Assembly (NCBI GenBank): GCA_002298665.1
Contig: DBKW01000090.1
Span: forward strand, 14,525-20,876
Source: Verrucomicrobia bacterium UBA740
GTDB lineage: Bacteria; Verrucomicrobiota; Kiritimatiellia; RFP12; UBA1067
Length of the DNA stretch: 6,352 bases
Direction: 5' to 3'
Numbering within the stretch: the stretch's first letter is position 1; each line of letters begins with the position of its first letter. The notes beneath the pieces are model-generated. The model was not told the DNA's origin. It did not search any database and saw nothing but the letters and a program-made list of their open reading frames with translations. The position numbers and the translations under genes were made by a program. Below, piece after piece: positions 1-5,710 of the stretch.

Positions 1-757
1 CCTTGTGGGCGTCCACCGGCGAAAGGCGTCCGTCTTCACCTTTGGAGTTGAAATCCGCGTCCTTCGGCATGTGCCCCGCCGCCATTTCCCACTCTTCTTC
101 TGTCGGCAAGCGGTAGGTTGCCCCGTCCGCATTCGTTTTTGAAAGCCAATCGCAATAGGCAACCGCGTCTTTATAGCCGACATTCACGACGGGCAGATTG
201 TCGCGAAGCGGCCAGGAAGGCTTGAACTTCGCGTATTCCGCGTTCGTGACTTCCGTATGGGCGATTTCGAGCCGGGGAACGCCCAGTACCGCATGCCAGC
301 CGTCCACCGCCGCGCGGGAGCCCGGTTTCAGGCGCAGATCCGTGAAGCGGCGCAGGGTCTGGGCCACGCGGCGCTCGCGATCCTTTTCCATTTCCGTCAC
401 GATTTTGCGCATTTCTTCAACTTTAGACGCGTCTTTCGCCGTACGCTTCAACTCTTCGAGTTTGGCTTTCTTGCGGGCGACGATCTTCTCGTAATTGGCG
501 CGTACCTTCTTTTCCAGCGCCGCGCGCGTGGCTTCGCACGGATTTTGCCGGCAAGCGGAGATCAACGCTTTTGTCTCGTCATCGAGTTTCGGACGTTCTT
601 TTTCGATTGTTGTCGAGTATTTGTGGAGTTTTGCGCCTTCCGTGCCGCGCGCATGTGGCGTGCGCCCGGCATACGCCGCATACCCCAGTCCCGCCATGCA
701 TGCGCCCGCCAAAATCAGCTTCACGGCGCCGTTCTTTCTTTTCGTTTTCGCATTCAT
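1..757 (-). CDS. Secreted coiled-coil protein with FGE-sulfatase (SUMF1-type) domain, 3' end cut off
   Basis: The frame is open from an ATG at 757 to the window edge (252 codons, no stop reached). The start is preceded by AAAGGAA with 8 nt spacing. Residues 1-13 are Lys/Arg-rich and residues 14-30 are hydrophobic, ending in AYA, so this is a signal peptide or an N-terminal anchor. Cys20 sits in an LAGAC context, but Lys13 lies too close for a good lipobox. Residues about 80-140 are rich in Lys, Glu and Arg with heptad-like spacing, probably a coiled coil or long helix. From about 155 the protein matches the FGE-sulfatase fold: EIAHTEVTNAEYAKF (164-178), PVVNVGYKDAVAYCDWL (189-205) and YRLPTEEEWEMAA (215-227). 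Known members include formylglycine-generating enzymes that activate sulfatases, but many relatives are non-enzymatic binding or structural proteins. The part that would carry catalytic cysteines is outside the window, so enzyme activity cannot be judged. It is transcribed away from the YfcE remnant and lies 456 nt beyond the end of the lpt gene, so it is probably a separate unit. Domain call confident; function open. Confidence 0.88.
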   Translation of the reverse strand, partial: MNAKTKRKNGAVKLILAGACMAGLGYAAYAGRTPHARGTEGAKLHKYSTTIEKERPKLDDETKALISACRQNPCEATRAALEKKVRANYEKIVARKKAKLEELKRTAKDASKVEEMRKIVTEMEKDRERRVAQTLRRFTDLRLKPGSRAAVDGWHAVLGVPRLEIAHTEVTNAEYAKFKPSWPLRDNLPVVNVGYKDAVAYCDWLSKTNADGATYRLPTEEEWEMAAGHMPKDADFNSKGEDGRLSPVDAHK

Positions 758-894
758 TCTTTTGTTCCTTTCCTTGTTTCACCGCGAGAGAGGACCGTGC
801 CAACCGCGGCACTCCGCCCCCACACTGCAAAGAACGCGAAAAGGGGGAGAACATCCACAGGTTTTTTGCGGCGTAATCGTGGTATAATGGAGGC
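758..894. other. Intergenic region between the FGE-domain gene and the YfcE remnant
   Basis: This 137-nt spacer separates two divergent features. On the minus strand it holds the ribosome site of the FGE-domain gene (AAAGGAA, 765-771). I found no convincing -35/-10 pair for that gene. On the plus strand it holds an extended -10 box at 880-888. No small gene or RNA is recognisable. Confidence 0.6.
880..888 (+). promoter_or_regulatory. Extended -10 promoter element (TGGTATAAT)
   Basis: The plus strand reads TGG followed by a perfect TATAAT (883-888), the TGn-TATAAT form of an extended -10 box. No good -35 hexamer lies 16-18 nt upstream, which extended -10 promoters can tolerate. The predicted transcription start is about 894-896, exactly where the reading frame of the YfcE remnant begins, so the ancestral gene may have been leaderless. 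A GGAGG at 889-893 is too close to codon 895 to be a normal ribosome site. Function is inferred from sequence only; a chance match is possible. Confidence 0.4.
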
Positions 895-1184
895 CTGAGA
901 ATTGTTTTTATTAGCGACATTCTTGGCATTCGCCATACTCTGAGCAAACGCTTCAGGAAGCTGATGCGCTTGGATTCGAAAAATCGTCCTTTTGGGCGGC
1001 ATACTCTCCCCTTCCTGCCGCGAGGCGGCGTTTTCGTGCAGGGCCACACCCGCATTGTGGAGAAGTGCGTGCTCGCGAACGGAGTCGTGTTCTTCAATCC
1101 GGCTCCATTTCGCTGCCCAAAGGCGGAACGCCGCGCTCCTACGGCTATTTCGACGGGCGCACCTTGCGGCATATCGCGCTCTAG
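895..1184 (+). pseudogene. Remnant of a YfcE-family metallophosphoesterase (internally deleted and frameshifted)
   Basis: Conceptual translation gives about 96 residues against roughly 160-185 for intact YfcE-type phosphodiesterases. The frame from 895 begins LRIVFISDILGIRHTL, which matches the family N-terminus (IVFISD-x-HG). After a short unrelated stretch it continues LPFLPRGGVFVQGHTR, then GVVFFNP. Adding one G near 1101-1102 restores GSISLPKGGTPRSYGYFDG and ends at TAG (1182-1184), the typical family C-terminus. Visible damage: CTG where ATG is expected (895-897); D-x-L for the metal-binding D-x-H (codon 922-924); about 80 residues missing, including the GD and GN-H metal motifs; GHTR for GHTH (codon 1051-1053); and the one-base frameshift. 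The frameshift alone might be a sequencing error, but the other lesions cannot be. It is convergent with the lpt gene, which ends 30 nt away. The protein would be inactive. The family assignment rests on my recognition of its conserved ends. Confidence 0.82.
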
Positions 1185-1213
1185 GCGCCCGTGGGCGGAG
1201 GCGGGCCGACGGG

Positions 1214-2314
1214 TCAGCGTTGGCGATAGAAGGCGTGGACGCCCAGGAGGAAGAACACGATATACGGGAAAATCGCCGCAAGAATCGGTGGAATCCACCC
1301 CTGCTTGGCGCAGACCATGCCGGCGATCACAACACCATAGAAGGCGAAAAAGAGACCCAATGCGCTCAAAATCCCCTTGAAGACGGACTGCCGCCCCGAA
1401 GAGATTCCGGCCGGAATGGCGAGGAACGTAATCAGAATGCAGGCGAACGGCGACATGATCTGCGCTACCGCATCGTAGAGCCCGTCCCGCCGCGCACTTT
1501 CCGAAAAGTCCGTATTCCGACGCAAAAAGCGTATTTTTTGGCGCACGCTAGAGTATTGCCAATCGCGGTTTTGGACGAGTATGTCGCCCGGACGGTCCCG
1601 GAACTCGGGGAAGACGCGCAGTTTCAGATTCGCAAGCGCCGCGTCGTTCGTTGTGGCGATTTCGACGCCATTCGTGTCGTACGAACTGACATGCGCGTTT
1701 GTAAACCACCATTCGCGATCGAGAAAGTCCGCCCGGTCAGCCGTCAAAAGCGACAGCCGCGTACCGTCCGGGCGCAAAGTCATGACGCGCACGTTCCGCA
1801 GGTGGGCGCCTGTATCGTCCGCCAACGCGTCCGCCGTCCAGGTGCGGTTGGCGCGCGCATTCTCATAGACGACCTCGTTCGCGCGCAGGGCCTTTCCCAC
1901 ATCGAACTTGGCGGCCTTAAGTCGCTTCGCCCATTGCGCATGATTCGGCACGTAGCACTCGTTTACCCACGCCACGAAACAGGCCGTCAGAAAAGCCATC
2001 GCAAGAACGGGTTTGACAATTGTCCAAAAACTGATTCCGCTCGCCCGCATCGCCACAAGTTCCGAATGGCGGCAAAAATTCCACATCGTATACAGCGTCG
2101 CCAGCATGAGCGCCGCAGGGACCAGATAATGGAAGTAAGGCGCAAGATAGCCTGCGAAAAACCGCACCACGTCGCCGGCGGACATATCCGCCTCGGCCAA
2201 GCGTCCGAACGAGCCAAACAGTTCAAAAAGAACGTAAATGGACAAAAAGCCGATCAAGCAATAGGCGTAAGGAACCAAAAACTCGCGAAAGATATAGCGC
2301 GTAAGTATTTTCAT
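1214..2314 (-). CDS. LptF/LptG-family permease of the lipopolysaccharide export ABC transporter
   Basis: The product is a 366-residue inner-membrane protein of the YjgP/YjgQ family. Two such subunits pair with the ATPase LptB to pull lipopolysaccharide from the inner membrane into the Lpt bridge. Hydrophobic segments lie at about residues 12-34, 52-78 and 97-119, then a soluble periplasmic region at about 125-275, then segments at about 282-303, 310-334 and 340-362: the family's 3 + domain + 3 layout. The family motif SELVAMRASGIS is at 84-95. The length equals that of E. coli LptF (366) and is close to LptG, and I cannot tell which paralogue this is. The ATG at 2314 overlaps the pyrD stop as ATGA and has AGGA 9 nt upstream (2324-2327), so it is preferred over a longer in-frame extension to 2377 that would run inside pyrD. 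It is the last gene of the operon. The partner permease and LptB are not in the window. Confidence 0.92.
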   Translation of the reverse strand: MKILTRYIFREFLVPYAYCLIGFLSIYVLFELFGSFGRLAEADMSAGDVVRFFAGYLAPYFHYLVPAALMLATLYTMWNFCRHSELVAMRASGISFWTIVKPVLAMAFLTACFVAWVNECYVPNHAQWAKRLKAAKFDVGKALRANEVVYENARANRTWTADALADDTGAHLRNVRVMTLRPDGTRLSLLTADRADFLDREWWFTNAHVSSYDTNGVEIATTNDAALANLKLRVFPEFRDRPGDILVQNRDWQYSSVRQKIRFLRRNTDFSESARRDGLYDAVAQIMSPFACILITFLAIPAGISSGRQSVFKGILSALGLFFAFYGVVIAGMVCAKQGWIPPILAAIFPYIVFFLLGVHAFYRQR

Positions 2315-3255
2315 GCATTTTCTTCCTGCAAAGCACCCGTCAACGCGGCGACGGAAGCGAAACCCTGCCGCGCACAATAGGCGGCGATACCCTCGTAGAC
2401 TTCCGAAACCACGCCGGGGTTCGTAAAGATGGCAGTCCCCACCGCGACCGCCGTGGCGCCCGCAAGCAAGAATTCAATGGCGTCCTTCGCCTCGTACACG
2501 CCCCCCATGGCGAGAATCGGCAGCTTCGAGCACTTGTGCGCGTCATACACGAGCTTGACGGCCGCCGGATGGATGCCGCGCCCCGAAAGTCCGCCTGTCT
2601 TGTTCGCAAGAACCGGACGGCGCGTTTCGATGTCGATCACCATGGCGGGGATCGTATTGATCAGGCTCAACGCGTCCGCCCCGGCTTCTTCGCAAGCCTT
2701 CACATAGGGAACGATCGAGGGCACGTTCGGCGCGAGTTTCACGATGAGCGGCAGGTCCGTCGCCGCGCGGACTGCCGCGACGACCTCATGCAGAACCTTC
2801 GGATCCTGTCCGAAGGTGTGACCGCCCGCCTTGACGTTCGGACAGCTCACGTTCATCTCGAGCGCGCCGACGACCGGCGATTTTGCCGCGGTCAACCGCC
2901 GCGCGACTTCGGCATACTCCTCTATCGACCCGCCCCAGATGTTGGCGATCATGGGGACTTTTACGTTTTGGGCATACCACGGCAGCGTGGACGCGACAAA
3001 CGCCGCGACGCCCGACCCCTGCAAACCGATCGCGTTCACGAGTCCGCCCGGGACTTCCGCATGACGCGGCATCCCGTTCCCCGGCCACGGTTCGAGACGC
3101 ACGCCCTTCGCCGTAATGGCGCCCAACTTGGAATAATCGACAGCCCCCAGATACTCGGTCCCGTATCCGAAGGTTCCGCTGGCCGTCGCGAGGGGGCTGG
3201 CCATCTCGAGTCCGCCCAGATTGACGCGCATATCGACTGTATCCGGTGTCAGCAT
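2311..3255 (-). CDS. pyrD: Dihydroorotate dehydrogenase class 1B, catalytic subunit
   Basis: This FMN enzyme oxidises dihydroorotate to orotate in de novo pyrimidine synthesis and passes electrons through PyrK to NAD+. The product has 314 residues, normal for the family. Visible motifs, numbered from the ATG: ASGTFGYGTEY (25-35) in the substrate/FMN region; NVSCPNVKAGG (135-145) with catalytic Cys138, the base used by class 1 enzymes; the KLAPNV strand (173-178); NKTGGLSGRGIHP (218-230) after the INT segment; and the C-terminal phosphate-binding GGVYEAKDA and AVAVGTA. Cysteine rather than serine as base, together with the adjacent pyrK, supports class 1B over the membrane-bound class 2. A GTG at 3270 directly after the pyrK stop would add five residues, but GGAAGGA at 3262-3268 lies 6 nt before ATG 3255, so the ATG is the likelier start. 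The stop overlaps the start of the lpt permease. Confidence 0.96.
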   Translation of the reverse strand: MLTPDTVDMRVNLGGLEMASPLATASGTFGYGTEYLGAVDYSKLGAITAKGVRLEPWPGNGMPRHAEVPGGLVNAIGLQGSGVAAFVASTLPWYAQNVKVPMIANIWGGSIEEYAEVARRLTAAKSPVVGALEMNVSCPNVKAGGHTFGQDPKVLHEVVAAVRAATDLPLIVKLAPNVPSIVPYVKACEEAGADALSLINTIPAMVIDIETRRPVLANKTGGLSGRGIHPAAVKLVYDAHKCSKLPILAMGGVYEAKDAIEFLLAGATAVAVGTAIFTNPGVVSEVYEGIAAYCARQGFASVAALTGALQEENA

Positions 3256-3261
3256 AGCGTT

Positions 3262-3268
3262 TCCTTCC
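3262..3268 (-). promoter_or_regulatory. Ribosome binding site that decides the pyrD start
   Basis: The minus strand reads GGAAGGA 6 nt before ATG 3255. The competing GTG at 3270-3268 would overlap this site, so the site favours initiation at 3255. It lies in the 15-nt gap between pyrK and pyrD. Confidence 0.7.
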
Positions 3269-3270
3269 AC

Positions 3271-4038
3271 TTACCAAACAAGATCTTCCGCACGAAAGAC
3301 GGGCCCTTCCAGGCAACAGCGCGAATTGCCGCGCACCGTCCGCTGAATGCAGGCGTAGCAGGCCCCGACGCCACAGATCATGTGCCGGTCCATAGAAATC
3401 CAACCCTTGCGTCCATGCGCAATCGCCCGCTCGGCGACGGCCTTCAGCATGGGATCGGGTCCGCAGGCGAAAAGTTCGCATTCCTCTCCCGCCGCGAGCG
3501 CCGCGTCCAACGGCGCCGTCACGAACCCCTTCGTCCCGAGCGAGCCGTCGTTTGTCGCCAGTCGCAATTCGACCCCGAGCGCCCGGAAATCTTCAAGCGC
3601 GAGCAGGTCGGCGCGTGTGCGCCCGCCGGCGAAAAGAACAATCCGCGAATGACCTGCCGCTTTGAGCCTTTTCGCCAAGAAGTGCAGCGGCGCGACGCCA
3701 TACCCGCCGCCCACGAGATAGGCCGCCCCCGAACAGGTCGCCGGGAAGCCATGCCCCAACGGACCCAACACGCGCACCGTGTCGCCGGGCCGGACAGTGT
3801 TCAAAGCCAACGTGCCGCGCCCGACCGTTTTGTAGAGGATGGTTACAAGTCCATCCGCCGCGTCGAACACGCTGAACGGACGCCGCAGAGCCGTCGGTTC
3901 AAACCCCGGCACGCGCACATGCACAAATTGCCCCGGTTGCAGTTCCGCCGCCATCCGCGGCGCTTCGAACACGAGGCGCCGGTAGCCCGGACCGCATTCC
4001 GCGTGCGATTTCACGCGGCATTCTTCGTCCAATTTCAT
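3271..4038 (-). CDS. pyrK: Dihydroorotate dehydrogenase electron-transfer subunit (FAD, 2Fe-2S)
   Basis: PyrK forms the heterotetramer of class 1B dihydroorotate dehydrogenase with PyrD and carries electrons from FMN via a 2Fe-2S cluster and FAD to NAD+. The 255-residue product has the ferredoxin-reductase order: FAD motif RRPFS (52-56) and GRGT (73-76), the loop GPLGHGF (92-98), the nucleotide-binding GGGYGVAPL (110-118) and ACGPDPML (191-198). The C-terminal cluster ligands are Cys222, Cys227, Cys230 and Cys242 (C-x4-C-x2-C-x11-C followed by LEGPVF). Cys241 next to Cys242 is an extra cysteine; Cys242 fits the family spacing before GPVF better. All key residues are present, so the subunit should be functional. 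Its ATG overlaps the upstream stop as ATGA, with AGGAG 9 nt before it (4048-4052). It precedes pyrD directly, the usual order of class 1B pairs. Confidence 0.96.
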   Translation of the reverse strand: MKLDEECRVKSHAECGPGYRRLVFEAPRMAAELQPGQFVHVRVPGFEPTALRRPFSVFDAADGLVTILYKTVGRGTLALNTVRPGDTVRVLGPLGHGFPATCSGAAYLVGGGYGVAPLHFLAKRLKAAGHSRIVLFAGGRTRADLLALEDFRALGVELRLATNDGSLGTKGFVTAPLDAALAAGEECELFACGPDPMLKAVAERAIAHGRKGWISMDRHMICGVGACYACIQRTVRGNSRCCLEGPVFRAEDLVW

Positions 4039-4646
4039 GTCTCGATTCTCCTCATCAGGTCATTGAGTCCCTGCCACATGGACAACTTCATGCTCCGCAC
4101 GTGCTGCGAATCGCCGAAACGCGAGAGGTAGGTCGGCGAATAGGTCACGTAAAGCCAGGTGCCGTCTTCCGCCTTCGTCCAGCGTCCGGGCTCGGAATGG
4201 ACGCCCGGGAACCACTTTTGAAGCGCGAAGCCCCCCAGAACGACGGCGTAGCGCGTTTTGGGTCGCGGCGGCGCGAAAAGGATGGGGACATCCGCCTTTT
4301 TCCCGAGCGCGGCGATAATCTTCGCCATCATCTCCACGCCCGGCGGCGTAAGCGGCGCATGATGCAGGAAGACGAACGCCGGGGCGCCCGCCGGCTTTTC
4401 AGCCGCAGGGGGCGTGGCTTTGGGTGCAACGGGCGCCCTCCCCGCCGAAGGCGGCGGAGCCTCCGTCTGCCGTCCGGAGTGCGCATTCCGCGGCTCGGGT
4501 ACCGGCCGGGCGGGAGTCGCCGGACCGGTCTTCGGGAGAACCGGCACCAGCAAACTGCGGTCGCATGAAAATACACGGACGCCGAGCTCGTTTTCAAGGG
4601 CGAGCTCGGCTTCGAAAGCGTCCAGTATCTCCGGAAGCGACCTCAC
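4035..4646 (-). CDS. Uracil-DNA-glycosylase-fold protein lacking catalytic motifs, with Pro/Ala-rich linker
   Basis: The product has 203 residues from GTG 4646. Residues 1-36 form an acidic helix and a short strand (ILDAFEAELALENELGVRV). Residues about 37-88 are a Pro/Ala-rich, probably disordered linker. Residues 89-203 resemble the second half of a family 4/5-type uracil-DNA glycosylase: FVFLHHAPLT, helix MMAKIIAALG, strand AVVLGGFALQKWF (134-146), then WLYVTYSPTYLSRF (164-177) and a terminal WQGLNDLMRRI helix. In active enzymes the loop after the last strand carries His-Pro; here it is Ser170-Pro171. The first motif, GEAPG, is HHAPL, and no Fe-S cysteines are seen. It is therefore probably inactive as a glycosylase; a HolD (psi)-like or other protein-binding role is conceivable. 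GTG 4646 overlaps the galE stop as GTGA. Another GTG at 4709 would add 21 residues inside galE; neither has a strong ribosome site. The fold call is tentative; the coding call is supported by couplings at both ends. Confidence 0.7.
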   Translation of the reverse strand: MRSLPEILDAFEAELALENELGVRVFSCDRSLLVPVLPKTGPATPARPVPEPRNAHSGRQTEAPPPSAGRAPVAPKATPPAAEKPAGAPAFVFLHHAPLTPPGVEMMAKIIAALGKKADVPILFAPPRPKTRYAVVLGGFALQKWFPGVHSEPGRWTKAEDGTWLYVTYSPTYLSRFGDSQHVRSMKLSMWQGLNDLMRRIET

Positions 4647-5680
4647 GCTTGGGGCGGCTTGTTGTATCCGTACGGATTCTTCTTCTGCCAGTTCCAGGAA
4701 TCGCGGCACATCTCGTCAATGCCGCGTTCGGCCCGCCAGCCCAGCTCCTTCGCGGCGAGCGACGGATCCGCCCAACATTCCGCGATGTCGCCGGGACGGC
4801 GCGGACAAATCTTGTACGGAACCGGGCGCCCGGACGCCTTCTCGAACGCCTTCACGATCTGCAACACCGAATAGCCGTGGCCCGTGCCCAGATTGTAGAT
4901 CTTGAGCCCCACTTGCGGATTCGCCTCGAGTTTCTCGATTGCCTTGAGGTGCCCGACCGCCAGATCCACGACGTGGATGTAGTCGCGCACGCCCGTCCCG
5001 TCCGGTGTGGGATAGTCGTTGCCGAAAACGTTGAGTTCCGGACGGCGCCCGATCGCCACCTGCGCGATGTACGGCAGGAGGTTGTTGGGAATTCCCGTCG
5101 GATCCTCGCCGATAAGCCCCGACGGATGCGCCCCAATCGGGTTGAAGTAGCGCAGAAGAATGACGTTCCATTCCGGATCGGCCTTCTGCACGTCGCGGAA
5201 GACCTGCTCCATCATGAGTTTCGTCCACCCGTACGGGTTCGTGCAGCCGGGCGTGGGGAAATCCTCCCGGATCGGCACGCTCGCCGGATCGCCGTAGACC
5301 GTCGCCGAGCTCGAGAAGACGATGTTCTTGCAGTTGTGGTCCGCCAGACACTTCAAAAGCGTGAACGTGCCGCCCAGATTGTTCGCGTAGTACTTCAGCG
5401 GAATCTTCGTCGATTCGCCGACCGCCTTGAGCGCGGCGAAATGGATCGTCGCGTCGAAATGCCCTTCCTTGTCGAGGACGTCGTTAAGTTTCTTCTCGTT
5501 GCGGATGTCAAGCTTGTAGAACTTGGCCTCGCGCCCCGTAATCTTCTTCACGCGTTGGAGCGACTTGCGCGAACTGTTGCACAGATTGTCCACGACGACA
5601 ACCTCATGCCCCGCGTTGAGGAGCTCAACGACCGTGTGGCTACCGATGTAGCCCGCACCACCTGTAACGAGTATCTTCAT
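4643..5680 (-). CDS. galE: UDP-glucose 4-epimerase, probably also UDP-GlcNAc 4-epimerase
   Basis: GalE interconverts UDP-glucose and UDP-galactose through a transient keto sugar, using tightly bound NAD+, in the cytoplasm. The 345-residue product is a full-length extended short-chain dehydrogenase: NAD motif GGAGYIGSH (7-15), Asp31-Asn32 for the adenosine ribose, SSSATVYGD (123-131) with Ser125, and the catalytic Tyr150-x3-Lys154 pair in NPYGWTK. RYFNPIGAHPSG (177-188) and GTGVRDYIHVVDLA (228-241) are family signatures. In the C-terminal ECWAD motif, Cys302 occupies the place of E. coli Tyr299; a cysteine there in the human enzyme allows UDP-GlcNAc/GalNAc to be epimerised. The ATG has AAAGGA 7 nt upstream (5688-5693) and follows carB by 30 nt. 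Product use in lipopolysaccharide or other glycans fits the operon's lpt gene, but this is inference. Confidence 0.96.
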   Translation of the reverse strand: MKILVTGGAGYIGSHTVVELLNAGHEVVVVDNLCNSSRKSLQRVKKITGREAKFYKLDIRNEKKLNDVLDKEGHFDATIHFAALKAVGESTKIPLKYYANNLGGTFTLLKCLADHNCKNIVFSSSATVYGDPASVPIREDFPTPGCTNPYGWTKLMMEQVFRDVQKADPEWNVILLRYFNPIGAHPSGLIGEDPTGIPNNLLPYIAQVAIGRRPELNVFGNDYPTPDGTGVRDYIHVVDLAVGHLKAIEKLEANPQVGLKIYNLGTGHGYSVLQIVKAFEKASGRPVPYKICPRRPGDIAECWADPSLAAKELGWRAERGIDEMCRDSWNWQKKNPYGYNKPPQA

Positions 5681-5710
5681 AGCTGTATCCTTTCTGAAAA
5701 CAATTCTTGT

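Noticed and set aside
1185..1213. Possible bidirectional terminator between the convergent YfcE remnant and lpt gene
   Set aside because: CCCGT (1188-1192) can pair with ACGGG (1209-1213), but the stem is only 5 bp with a 16-nt loop, and there is no T run on either side.
579..1298. Minus-strand open frames across the gap at 758-1213
   Set aside because: They overlap the YfcE remnant antisense, the FGE-domain gene start and the lpt 3' end. Their translations are low-complexity and no ribosome site supports them.
992..2380. A 462-codon plus-strand open frame
   Set aside because: It runs antisense through the lpt permease, which has family motifs, a membrane layout and a coupled start. The plus-strand product is Arg/His-rich with no recognisable fold, typical of a GC-rich shadow frame.
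2536..4131. A 531-codon plus-strand open frame
   Set aside because: It is antisense to pyrD and pyrK, both of which have all expected motifs. The translation is Arg-rich and unlike any family I know.
4647..4709. Longer N-terminus for the UDG-like protein from GTG 4709
   Set aside because: It would overlap galE by 67 nt and add a charged segment without a strong ribosome site. The GTGA overlap at 4646 matches the coupling style of the other junctions, though the longer form is not excluded.
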